Positions 36,671-44,684 of a stretch of DNA of 64,000 bases are shown in pieces. The stretch spans positions 1 through 64,000 of the forward strand of contig JAPPGH010000055.1 of the NCBI GenBank assembly GCA_026914155.1. The letters are read 5' to 3'. The notes under the pieces are model-generated. The model had not been told where the DNA came from, ran no database searches, and saw nothing but the letters and a program-made list of their open reading frames with translations. This DNA comes from Candidatus Palauibacter rhopaloidicola. Lineage in GTDB: Bacteria; Gemmatimonadota; Gemmatimonadetes; Palauibacterales; Palauibacteraceae. The first letter of the stretch is position 1; the number at the start of each line of letters is the position of its first letter. Both the position numbers and the translations under genes were made by a program.

Positions 36671-38152
36671 TCAGACGCGCGCGGGACGGCGCGGCCAGTC
36701 GGCCGATTCCCGGTGCGTGACCTCCACGCGCACGTCGGGGAAACGCACGCTCAGGTGCTGGCGCAGCCGCTCCGCCATGTACACGGAGCGGTGCTGTCCC
36801 CCCGTACACCCGAAACTCACGCTCAGGCTGTGGAACCCGCGCTCCAGGTAGTTCGCGATGTGCGCGTCCACGATCCCCCGCACCCGTTCCCAGAACTCCT
36901 GCGCCTCCGGCCGGGCCGCGATGAAGGCGATCGTCTCCTCATCGAGACCCGTGAGGTCACGGTACGCCTCCTCCCGGCCCGGATTCGGGAGCCCGCGGCA
37001 GTCGAACACGTATCCTCCGCCGTGACCCGACGTGTCCGCAGGATAGCCGCCGGGATACCGGAAGCTCGAGACCGTCACCTCCAGCCCGCCCTCGACCGCG
37101 GACGGCTCCGCCCTGCGGCTCCAGCGCTCGACGATCGCGCCCAGCGCCCCCTCGAGTTCGGGGACGTCCACCGGCAGACCCGCCTCGAGCAACCCCCGCA
37201 GGTTCTCCGCCGCGTAGGGCACGCTCTGCAGGAAGCGCGGCTTGCGCTCGAAGAACCCCCGGTAACCGTAGGCCCCGAGCGCCTGCAGCAGCCGCACGAG
37301 GACATATCCGGGCCAGAGTTCGAGGAACTCGTCGCGCCGCGCGACCCCGTGCGACTCGATGACGCCGATGTAGTGATCGAGCAGCGCCTCCCGGTGCCCG
37401 CGCGCGAGATTCGCCTTCGAGTCGTAGAGGAGCGACGCCACGTCGTACTGCAGCGCCCCGCGCCGTCCGCCCTGGTAGTCGATGAACCAGGGCTCCGGAC
37501 CCTCCGCCCCCTGCCGCACCATCACGTTGCGGGACTGGAGGTCGCGGTACAGGAACGAGGACCGGTCGCCGGCGAGCAGGTGGCGCGCGAGCCGCGAGAA
37601 GTCGCGCTCCAGGTCCGCCTCGTTGAACGGGATGTGCGCGAGCTTCAGGAAGTGGTACTTGAAGTAGTTGAGGTCCCAGAGAATGGACTGCCGGTCGAAC
37701 GCCGCCCGGGGATAGGCCCGGCGGAAGTCGATCCGCCTCCCTCCCTCGACCTGGAAGCGCGGCAGGATCTCGAGCACCTGCCGGTAGAGGGGGAGGACGG
37801 CGTCGGGGAAGGCGTCCGATCCCGGGTCCCGCGCCTCCTTGATCGCATCGAAGAGGGTCGTGTCGCCGAGATCCTCGAGCAGCCACACGCCGGACTTCTC
37901 GTCCGCTCCGTACACCTCCGGCACGGGCAGTCCGAGTTCGCGCAGCGTGCGGGAGTAGGAGAGGAAGGCCCGGTTCTCCATCGGGTCGGGCCCGTGGGCG
38001 CCGATGGCGGAAGCCCCGTCCCCCGCGGTGAGGCGCCAGTAGCTGCGGGTGGAGCCGTCCGCGGCGACCGGCCGGATGTCCCGCGGCGGTTCGCCGTGCC
38101 ACTCGATGAAGAGCGCCGACGCGAGGTCGACCAGAGCCTTGCCGGGAATCAT
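36671..38152 (-). CDS. AmgK-like sugar kinase fused to RapZ C-terminal domain
   Basis: A 493-residue fusion. Residues about 1-345 are an aminoglycoside-phosphotransferase-fold kinase like AmgK, which phosphorylates MurNAc or GlcNAc at C1: VWLLEDLGDTTLFD, LYRDLQSRNVMV (catalytic loop) and FIDYQGGRRGALQYDVASLLYD (metal-binding DxD-like). Residues about 360-485 match the C-terminal domain of RapZ (VSSFRYPGG, SVSFGCTGGQHRSVYMAERL), which in E. coli binds glucosamine-6-phosphate and RNA. The N-terminal Walker part of RapZ is absent. Its start overlaps the PyrD stop (TGATG). The arrangement suggests a kinase controlled by amino-sugar level, but that is inference. Confidence 0.85.
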   Translation of the reverse strand: MIPGKALVDLASALFIEWHGEPPRDIRPVAADGSTRSYWRLTAGDGASAIGAHGPDPMENRAFLSYSRTLRELGLPVPEVYGADEKSGVWLLEDLGDTTLFDAIKEARDPGSDAFPDAVLPLYRQVLEILPRFQVEGGRRIDFRRAYPRAAFDRQSILWDLNYFKYHFLKLAHIPFNEADLERDFSRLARHLLAGDRSSFLYRDLQSRNVMVRQGAEGPEPWFIDYQGGRRGALQYDVASLLYDSKANLARGHREALLDHYIGVIESHGVARRDEFLELWPGYVLVRLLQALGAYGYRGFFERKPRFLQSVPYAAENLRGLLEAGLPVDVPELEGALGAIVERWSRRAEPSAVEGGLEVTVSSFRYPGGYPADTSGHGGGYVFDCRGLPNPGREEAYRDLTGLDEETIAFIAARPEAQEFWERVRGIVDAHIANYLERGFHSLSVSFGCTGGQHRSVYMAERLRQHLSVRFPDVRVEVTHRESADWPRRPARV

Positions 38153-39117
38153 CAGCCGGCCGGAATCGCGGGACCCGCGCCGGGCCGGGCCTGGAGCGCG
38201 CCCACGAGATCCTCGAGGCGCGCGATGCCGTTCGCCGTCAGGTATTTCGAGATCCCTTCGTGGACATCCACCGCCGCGCCGGGATCGACGAACGAAGCCG
38301 TCCCGATCTGCACGAGACAGGCGCCGGCGAGGATGTACTGCAACGCGTCATCGGCGTTGCGGATGCCCCCGATGCCCATGATCGGAAGCTCGCACGTCTG
38401 CCGCGCGCGCCACGTCGCGTAGACGCCCATGGGGAGGATCGCGGGCCCGCTCACGCCGCCGGACCGGTTGCCGATCAGCGGTTCGCGCCGCCCGATATCG
38501 ACGACCATCCCCGGGAAGGTGTTGATCGCGCTCAGGCCGTCGGCCCCCGCCTCCTCGCAGATGCGGGCGAAGTCGCCCACGTCGGGGACGTTGGGCGTGA
38601 GCTTGACCACGAGCGGCCGCTCGGTGCAGCCGCGGAGGCGCGCCACGAGGTCGGCCAGCGCCCGCTCGTCGGTGCCGAACATCGTGCCGCCCTTCACGTT
38701 CGGGCAGGAGACGTTGATCTCGTACCCGAGGAAGCCGTCCTCCCCGTCGAGTCCGCGCACGACGGCGGCGAAGTCCTCCGCCGAGTGCCCGACGACATTC
38801 ACGAACACGTGCGCGCGGCGGAGGTGTTCGCGCAGCCAGGGGAGTTTCTCCGCGATGAAACCGTGCAGCCCGGGGTTCTCGAGCCCGATCGCGTTGATCA
38901 TCCCGCCGGGCGTCTCCGCGACGCGGTGCGGCGGGTTCCCGGGGCGGGGTTCGAGGCTCACCGCCTTCGTGACCAGGCCTCCGATCTCGTCGAGGGGGAT
39001 GAGATCCGCGTATTCCTGCCCGTAGCCGCACGTGCCCGAGGCCAGGAGCACGGGACTCGGAAACTCCGCCCCGAACACGCGCTGGACGAGGCCCGGGGAC
39101 GCCGCCGCGGGGGTCAG
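38152..39117 (-). CDS. pyrD: Dihydroorotate dehydrogenase, class 1B catalytic subunit
   Basis: A 321-residue FMN enzyme of pyrimidine synthesis, acting with PyrK. SPVLLASGTCGYGQEYADL, INAIGLENPGLHGF, the catalytic-base region EINVSCPNVKGG (cysteine as in class 1B), VVKLTPNVPD and GIGGIRNADDALQYILAGA are all in order. The best start appears to be CTG 39117, overlapping the pyrK stop as CTGA with GGGGGG just upstream; GTG 39078 is the next in-frame alternative. The cysteine base and the neighbouring pyrK show NAD-linked class 1B rather than class 2 (quinone) type. Confidence 0.93.
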   Translation of the reverse strand: MTPAAASPGLVQRVFGAEFPSPVLLASGTCGYGQEYADLIPLDEIGGLVTKAVSLEPRPGNPPHRVAETPGGMINAIGLENPGLHGFIAEKLPWLREHLRRAHVFVNVVGHSAEDFAAVVRGLDGEDGFLGYEINVSCPNVKGGTMFGTDERALADLVARLRGCTERPLVVKLTPNVPDVGDFARICEEAGADGLSAINTFPGMVVDIGRREPLIGNRSGGVSGPAILPMGVYATWRARQTCELPIMGIGGIRNADDALQYILAGACLVQIGTASFVDPGAAVDVHEGISKYLTANGIARLEDLVGALQARPGAGPAIPAG

Positions 39118-39926
39118 ATCGCCCCCCAGTCGAGTTCCTCGGCCGGGAAGACGGAGCCCTCGATGCACGACTTCACCCAGCGGCCGTCCGCCCCGCGCAC
39201 GACGCACCCCTGGCAGGTGCCGATCCCGCAGCCCATGTGCTCCTCCACCGAGACCTGGAGCCGGCGGCCGTGTTCCCGCGCGAAGGCCTCGAGCGCCCGC
39301 AGGAGCGGCGTCGGGCCGCAGCCGAGCAGTAGCGCGCCCGACGCCGGGTCGAGGCCGGCGGTCACGAGGCCCTTCCGGCCGGCGCTCCCGTCTTCCGTGA
39401 ACAACTCCGGGTCGTGATCCGTGAGGCGGGCGATGAGCGCGGGGTCGAAGACGGCGCCCGCATCCCGCTCTCCATAGATGAGCCGCACCCGCCGTCCCGC
39501 GGCCGCTTCGCGAGCCGCGAGGAAGATGAACGGGGCGAGCCCGACGCCGCCCGCGACGCACTCGACGTCCGCGCCCTCCGTATCGAAGGGGCGGCCCAGC
39601 GGACCGAGGAGGAGGGCGGTCTGCCCGACTTCCAGCTTCGCGAGTGCCCGCGTGCCCTGTCCGTAGGCGCGCAGGAGGATGCCGACCTCGCCGCCGGGGC
39701 CCGTCCAGCCCACGCTGAACGGACGCGGGAGGAGCCAGGCCCCCGGCGCGTCGAGCCCGACGCCGAGCATGACGAACTGCCCGGGGAGCGCGGCGGCCGC
39801 GATGTCCGGGCAGTCGAACTCCTGCCACCAGGTATCGCGGGCCACGAGGCGCGTGGAGAGCAGCGCCGCCCGCCGGCTCACGGGCACCGCGCGCTCCACG
39901 GCCACTCCGCCGCCGGCGCTCAGCAC
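39114..39926 (-). CDS. pyrK: Dihydroorotate dehydrogenase electron-transfer subunit
   Basis: A 270-residue FAD and 2Fe-2S protein that passes electrons from PyrD to NAD. The FAD motif LLPRPFSVG, NAD region GGVGLAPFIFLA, and the iron-sulfur cysteines in EEHMGCGIGTCQGCVV plus KSCIEG are present. Several GTG codons could serve as start; 39926, which overlaps the amidase stop within GTGCTGA and has GGAG six or seven bases upstream, was chosen, and 39905 or 39887 are also possible. Confidence 0.9.
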   Translation of the reverse strand: MLSAGGGVAVERAVPVSRRAALLSTRLVARDTWWQEFDCPDIAAAALPGQFVMLGVGLDAPGAWLLPRPFSVGWTGPGGEVGILLRAYGQGTRALAKLEVGQTALLLGPLGRPFDTEGADVECVAGGVGLAPFIFLAAREAAAGRRVRLIYGERDAGAVFDPALIARLTDHDPELFTEDGSAGRKGLVTAGLDPASGALLLGCGPTPLLRALEAFAREHGRRLQVSVEEHMGCGIGTCQGCVVRGADGRWVKSCIEGSVFPAEELDWGAI

Positions 39927-41179
39927 CCCGGCTCCGGCGCGGGGGCATACCGGCGCAGCACGTCCGCGCGGTACGCCACGATCGCGTCCGCGATCGCCCG
40001 CGCGATCGCTTCCTGTCCCTCCGCCCCGTTCAGGTAGCGCTCCTCTTCTCCGTTCGAGAGAAAACCGACTTCGACGATCACCGACGGCATGCGCACGAGC
40101 GCCCCGAGGAGGACCCACCACGGACCCTGTATGACGCCGCGGTCGGGGGAGCCGCCGCTGCGAACCCTTCGGATCGAGTTCTGCACGAACCCGGCGAAGA
40201 GCCGCGACTCCGCAAGATTCTCTGTGCGGTCCAATCCCGCGAGGATGAACTGAACGTCGGACGGCGAACCCGCCGCGTCTTCCACCTCCGGGCCCCGGTT
40301 CTCGCGCAGCGCGACCTCGCGCGCCTCCTCCGAGCGGGCCTGCCCGAGGAAGATGGTCTCGAATCCGCGCGCCCGTTCATCCCCCGCGGCGTTGGCGTGG
40401 ATCGAGACGAAGAGATCCCCGGCCCGGTCCACCGCGAACTGGGACCGCTCGTCGAGGTCCACGTAGACGTCCGTGTTCCGGGTCATGTGAGGCTCGAACA
40501 TCTCGCGCCCTTCAAGTTCCTCGTACAGCCGCCTCGCGATCGCGAGCACGATGTCCTTCTCGTAGCTCGCGCTGCCCAGCGTTCCCGGGTCCCGGCCTCC
40601 GTGCCCCGGGTCGATGATCACGCGCCACGGGGCTGTCGGGTCGACGCGGGCCGGCAGCGGGTCGGCGGCCGGCGGGGAGGACGGAGACGCCGGCGACGAG
40701 GCGGGCGCACCGGACCCAGCGGACCCGGCGGCGACCGGCGGCGGTCCCTCCGACACCCACCGCGCGACGAACTCGGCCGGGAGCCAGAAGGCGCCGCCTT
40801 CCTCGTACGGCGGATTCGCGAGCTGCACCGCGCGCCCCCCGTGCCGGAAGAAGGGAGATTCGGCCTCGAACGCGACCTCTTCGCCGCGGAGGCGGGCGCG
40901 GAGGAAGACACCGTTCCGCGTGACGCCGTCGAGGACGCTCTCCAGCGCGAGCGCGAGTTCCGCCGCGTCCACGGCGGGGTATGCCCGGTGCCGCGCGACG
41001 GCGAGACTCACGGTACGGCCCGAGACCTGCGCCTGTACCGTCTCGGGGGGCGCCTGCGCGTCGATTCCCGCCGGGATCCCGAACAGCACGGTCTGCACGA
41101 TGACGACGGCGGCAACCGCGGTCCGCCCGCCCGCGCCGACCCGGTCGCGCCGGCCGCCGACTCCCCGGTCAACCGCCAC
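39920..41179 (-). CDS. N-acetylmuramoyl-L-alanine amidase (AmiC type)
   Basis: A 419-residue exported amidase starting at GTG 41179 and overlapping the smpB stop by 11 bases. A hydrophobic stretch (TAVAAVVIVQTVLFGIP) precedes the mature region and gives a signal peptide. A beta domain (about 45-150, AMIN-like in placement only), then a Ser/Ala/Pro linker (about 155-180), then Amidase_3: IIDPGHGGRDPG, EKDIVLAIA, FVSIHANAA and VEVGFLSNGEE with zinc residues His/Glu in place. It cleaves the MurNAc-alanine bond during division or recycling. Its likely activator (EnvC-like) is encoded at 53896. Confidence 0.9.
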   Translation of the reverse strand: MAVDRGVGGRRDRVGAGGRTAVAAVVIVQTVLFGIPAGIDAQAPPETVQAQVSGRTVSLAVARHRAYPAVDAAELALALESVLDGVTRNGVFLRARLRGEEVAFEAESPFFRHGGRAVQLANPPYEEGGAFWLPAEFVARWVSEGPPPVAAGSAGSGAPASSPASPSSPPAADPLPARVDPTAPWRVIIDPGHGGRDPGTLGSASYEKDIVLAIARRLYEELEGREMFEPHMTRNTDVYVDLDERSQFAVDRAGDLFVSIHANAAGDERARGFETIFLGQARSEEAREVALRENRGPEVEDAAGSPSDVQFILAGLDRTENLAESRLFAGFVQNSIRRVRSGGSPDRGVIQGPWWVLLGALVRMPSVIVEVGFLSNGEEERYLNGAEGQEAIARAIADAIVAYRADVLRRYAPAPEPGC

Positions 41180-41642
41180 GCGCCGCCTCTCTCGTCGCCC
41201 GCTCGACCTCCCGCTGCATCGTCTTCCTCTTCAGGTCTTCCCGCCGGTCCCGGTGCTTCTTCCCCCGCGCCAACCCCAGCGTGACCTTGGCGAAGCCGCG
41301 CCGAAAGTGGATGTCCAGCGGCACCAGCGTCAGGCCGCTCTCCCGCGTCTTCGAGCGCAGACGATCGATCTCCCGTCTCCTGAGCAGGAGCTTTCGCCGA
41401 CGCACCGGGTCGGGGGCATCGATCGTCGCCTTGTCGTACGGAGGAATGTGGAGATTATGGAGCCACGCCTCCCCGCCGTCGATGCGCCCGAACGAGTCCG
41501 CGAAGCTCGCCTTCCCGTCCCGGAGCGACTTCACCTCCGCGCCCCGCAGCACGAGCCCCGCCTCGAACTGCTCGAGCACCTCGTAGTCGTGGCGAGCCTT
41601 CCGGTTGCGGGCGACGACCCGGATTCCATCGCGGTCGCCCAC
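41169..41642 (-). CDS. smpB: SsrA-binding protein SmpB
   Basis: A 157-residue partner of tmRNA for ribosome rescue, starting at GTG 41642. IRVVARNRKARHDYEVLEQFEAGLVLRGAEVKSLR and FADSFGRI, AWLHNLHIPPY are diagnostic. The last 40 residues are Lys/Arg-rich (LARGKKHRDRREDLKRKTMQREVERATRE) as expected for the tail that enters the decoding centre. No tmRNA gene was recognised in this window. The amidase start lies inside its last codons. Confidence 0.97.
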   Translation of the reverse strand: MGDRDGIRVVARNRKARHDYEVLEQFEAGLVLRGAEVKSLRDGKASFADSFGRIDGGEAWLHNLHIPPYDKATIDAPDPVRRRKLLLRRREIDRLRSKTRESGLTLVPLDIHFRRGFAKVTLGLARGKKHRDRREDLKRKTMQREVERATREAARGG

Positions 41643-41645
41643 GGC

Positions 41646-42155
41646 TCACTCCCGGGACGCCCCGCCGTCCGCGTCTCCGGCGGTCTCATCGGCCTCCGGC
41701 GCTTCGGCCGCCTCGTCTCGATCCTCCGCGTCTCCGTCCTCCGCGGGCGCGCCCTCCGCCAGTGCCGCGCGGTAGGCGTCCTTGGACTCGGCGACGCGCG
41801 CCTCGAGGTCGGAGCGGGCCTGCCGGGCCGCGTCCTTTCCCGCCTTGAGCGCCTCCCCGGCTTTCTTCTGGCGGTCGGCGACGTTCCTGCGGAGGGCCCC
41901 CACGCGCGTTCCCACCTCGTCGCGCGTGCGGTCGTAGCGGTCCCCGAGCGTTTCCCGGAGGTCGGTGAACCGCTCCTCCGTCCCCTCCTTCAGCCGGCGA
42001 GCCCCCTCACGCAGGTCGGCCTGCGTTTCGCGTCCGGATTTCGGCGCCAGGAGCAGCGCGACGCCCGCACCCACGAGGGCGCCGCAGAAGAAAGCGACGA
42101 CCCCGGACGCCCGGCGTTCCACGATCACGTACGGCTGTTGATCCTGCTCCGACAT
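41646..42155 (-). CDS. YtxH-like membrane protein
   Basis: A 169-residue protein from ATG 42155 (GGAG ten bases upstream; GTG 42164 is an alternative). A single hydrophobic segment VVAFFCGALVGAGVALLLAP then a helical, charged tail (coiled-coil-like, about 50-140) and an acidic end. The start APKSGRETQADLREGARRL is the YtxH/DUF3618-like pattern. Function is unknown; such proteins are usually envelope stress or cell-surface proteins. Confidence 0.8.
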   Translation of the reverse strand: MSEQDQQPYVIVERRASGVVAFFCGALVGAGVALLLAPKSGRETQADLREGARRLKEGTEERFTDLRETLGDRYDRTRDEVGTRVGALRRNVADRQKKAGEALKAGKDAARQARSDLEARVAESKDAYRAALAEGAPAEDGDAEDRDEAAEAPEADETAGDADGGASRE

Positions 42156-42156
42156 G

Positions 42157-43656
42157 TCACTCACTCTCCTGCTGACGCCCTGGCGTCTCCGGGGAACTCG
42201 ACGACCCCCGGCCGCCGACGCCCTCTACAACCCGCCGGTATGCGGCCGGATCCCACTCGGGCCGTTCGTCGGCGTCGGCGATGCGCTGCCCGAGGTGATA
42301 GATGAGGCGCGTGATGCGCGCCGTCTTGTCGTAGAGAATCCGGTCCGGTTCGTCGTTGGGGCCGTGATAGTCTTCGTGCGTCCCCGTGAAGAAGAAGAGA
42401 ACGGGTACGCCCTTCCTCGCAAAACTGTAGTGGTCCGAGCGGAAGTAGAAATTCTCCTCCGGCCAGGGGTCGTCGATCATCTCGAGCCCGAGTTCCGGGT
42501 GCGCCCGCAGCGTCTGCCGCAGGGTCCCACCGAGCGTCGATTCGTCGGCGCCGATCGCCACGACGGTGTCGCGCCAGTTCCGTCCGATCATGTCGATGTT
42601 CAGGTTGGCGACCGTCGCCCCGAGGGGGAACAGCGGGTTCTCCGCGTACCACCCGGAGCCGAGAAGCCCGCGCTCCTCCCCGCTCACGGTCATGAATACG
42701 AGGGAGCGGCGAGGCGGCGTTTCCAGCGATGCGAACGCCTGCGCGAGTTCGATGATCGCCGCGGTTCCCGAGGCGTCGTCGTCGGCGCCGTTGTAGATGG
42801 AATCCCCGTCAACGGGCCGCCCCACGCCCACGTGATCCATGTGGGCCGTGAAGACGATGAACTCGCCCCGGAGGTCGGGGTCAGAACCCTCGATCCAGCC
42901 GATCGTGTTGTAGGCCCTCTCCTCGCGGAATTCGGAGTGGGTGCGCACCCTCGCCTCCCAGGCGGTCGTGCTCGCGCCGGAAGCGAGGGCCGCCCGCAGC
43001 GCTTCGGGGAGCGCCTGCGTGCGGACGAGCGCAACCGGGGCGCCGAGTTCCTCGGGCATGCCGACGGAGAGCCGCTCCCGCTCGTAGAAGCGCCGGATGC
43101 CGTCGAAGTAGTCGTCCGGCGCATCGACCGCGAGCAGGACGGCGACCGCCCCGCCATCGAGGACGCCGCGGACGGATTCGAGGCCGCGCCGCGTGTCCTC
43201 GGGCGCGACCCGCATGACCGCGACGGCACCGTCGGGCGGGTCCGCGCCGCCGGGTGTCACGATCATGAGCGGACCCGAGGCCTGACCGCGGCCACCCGGA
43301 ACGGGGAGGATGTCGGACCCGTCGATCGTCCCGCCGCCCGGACCGTCGATCTCGATCAGCTGCCGGCCGGGGGCGCCGGCCCGGGAAGCGGTCAGCGGAT
43401 ACTCCTGCAGGTAGCTGTCGCCGTCCGCCGGCTGGAGCCCGAACTCCTCGAAGCGACCGGCGATGTGCCGCGCCGCCTTGTCCAGTTCCGGACTCGGCGT
43501 CGCTCGGCCCCGCATCGAGTCGTGTGCCAGGGCGCCGATGCGGAGCCGCAGGTCGCCCGCGGTGATGGTCGCCGCCCCGGCCGCGGCTTCGGTCTGCGCG
43601 GAGATTCCCGCGGGGGAGGTCGCGAGCGCCAGCAGCGGGACCCATATCTTTTTCAT
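42157..43656 (-). CDS. Exported M28-family metallopeptidase with PA-like domain
   Basis: A 499-residue protein with signal peptide MKKIWVPLLALATSPAGISA. The M28 zinc site is complete: FTAHMDHVGVG, NGADDDASGTA, VSGEERGLLGS, NLNIDMIGR and FTGTHEDYHGPNDE. A middle PA-like insert (about 95-215) lies before it. These enzymes remove N-terminal residues from peptides outside the cytoplasm. The ATG is 85 bases from the divergent DUF58 gene, and the region between should hold both promoters. Confidence 0.9.
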   Translation of the reverse strand: MKKIWVPLLALATSPAGISAQTEAAAGAATITAGDLRLRIGALAHDSMRGRATPSPELDKAARHIAGRFEEFGLQPADGDSYLQEYPLTASRAGAPGRQLIEIDGPGGGTIDGSDILPVPGGRGQASGPLMIVTPGGADPPDGAVAVMRVAPEDTRRGLESVRGVLDGGAVAVLLAVDAPDDYFDGIRRFYERERLSVGMPEELGAPVALVRTQALPEALRAALASGASTTAWEARVRTHSEFREERAYNTIGWIEGSDPDLRGEFIVFTAHMDHVGVGRPVDGDSIYNGADDDASGTAAIIELAQAFASLETPPRRSLVFMTVSGEERGLLGSGWYAENPLFPLGATVANLNIDMIGRNWRDTVVAIGADESTLGGTLRQTLRAHPELGLEMIDDPWPEENFYFRSDHYSFARKGVPVLFFFTGTHEDYHGPNDEPDRILYDKTARITRLIYHLGQRIADADERPEWDPAAYRRVVEGVGGRGSSSSPETPGRQQESE

Positions 43657-43741
43657 TCGCTTCCTTCCCGGAGGGACGTTCGACCGAAGGCGAGTCCGCG
43701 ACGTGTGGCGGGGCTCCGCCGGGTGGAGCTAGTCTTTTCCG

Positions 43742-44683
43742 ATGACCGAAGGCACCGCAACTCTCACCTCCGCTCTCGAAGCTTCCCGGCAGCGCCTCGA
43801 CCTCGCGAGTCCGCGCGAGATCGTGGGCCTTTCGCACCTGGAACTCGTGGCGCGCCACATCGTGGAAGGGTTTCTCATCGGCCTCCACGACTCGCCGAAG
43901 CGCGGCTTCTCCGCCGAGTTCGCCGAGGATCGCCCCTACAACCGCGGCGACGACATCCGGTATCTGGACTGGAAAGCCTACGCGAAGACGGACCGCCTCT
44001 ACATCAAGCAATACGAGGAGGAGACGAACCTGCGGGCCTACCTTCTCGTCGACGTGAGCCGGTCGATGGGCTGGGTGTCGGACGAGGAGCGCTTTCCGAC
44101 AAAGCTCGCCTACGCGCGGCTGCTCGCGGCCTCGCTTTCCCTGCTCCTGGTGCAGCAGGGAGACGCGACGGGACTCATCGCCTTCGATGAGGCGCTACGG
44201 GCCCACATCGCGCCGCGCACGACGCGCCGCCACTGGCGCCGGCTGCTGGGCGAACTCACGCGCCTCTCCGCCGACGGCCGGACCGATGCGGGTTCCGCGC
44301 TCAAGGAGATCGCCGGCCGGCTTCAGCGGCGGGGTCTCGTCGTACTCATCTCGGACCTGCTGGTGGACCCGGATACGACGCGGATGTCGCTGCGCTATCT
44401 CCGGCACCGGGGCCACGAGGTGATCCTGTTCCACATCATGGACCCCGGCGAACGGGAACTTCCCGCCGAGGGGGAGGCGATCTTCTTCGACCCCGAGACG
44501 GGCGAGGAACTGGGCGCCAACTCCGCGGCGCTCCGCCGGCAGTACCGGGAGGCGGTCGAGGCGGCGGTCGATGGCTGGCGCAAGGAGGCGCTGCGCTGGG
44601 GTGCCGACTACGCGCTCCTCACGACGGACACTCCCATCGGGCTCGCGCTGAGACAGTTCATGCGCAGGCGGGCCGGCGGGTGA
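43742..44683 (+). CDS. DUF58 protein of the MoxR/vWA type
   Basis: A 313-residue cytosolic protein. DRPYNRGDDIRYLDWKAYAKTDRLYIKQYEEETNL is the DUF58 hallmark. A vWA-like region begins with YLLVDVSRSMG (DxSxS metal site). DUF58 genes normally sit after a moxR ATPase gene and before BatA-like proteins; here a BatA-like gene follows at once, but no moxR lies upstream (an M28 gene faces away). The absent moxR may be elsewhere. The start has no obvious strong ribosome site. Confidence 0.9.
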   Translation: MTEGTATLTSALEASRQRLDLASPREIVGLSHLELVARHIVEGFLIGLHDSPKRGFSAEFAEDRPYNRGDDIRYLDWKAYAKTDRLYIKQYEEETNLRAYLLVDVSRSMGWVSDEERFPTKLAYARLLAASLSLLLVQQGDATGLIAFDEALRAHIAPRTTRRHWRRLLGELTRLSADGRTDAGSALKEIAGRLQRRGLVVLISDLLVDPDTTRMSLRYLRHRGHEVILFHIMDPGERELPAEGEAIFFDPETGEELGANSAALRRQYREAVEAAVDGWRKEALRWGADYALLTTDTPIGLALRQFMRRRAGG

Positions 44684-44684
44684 C

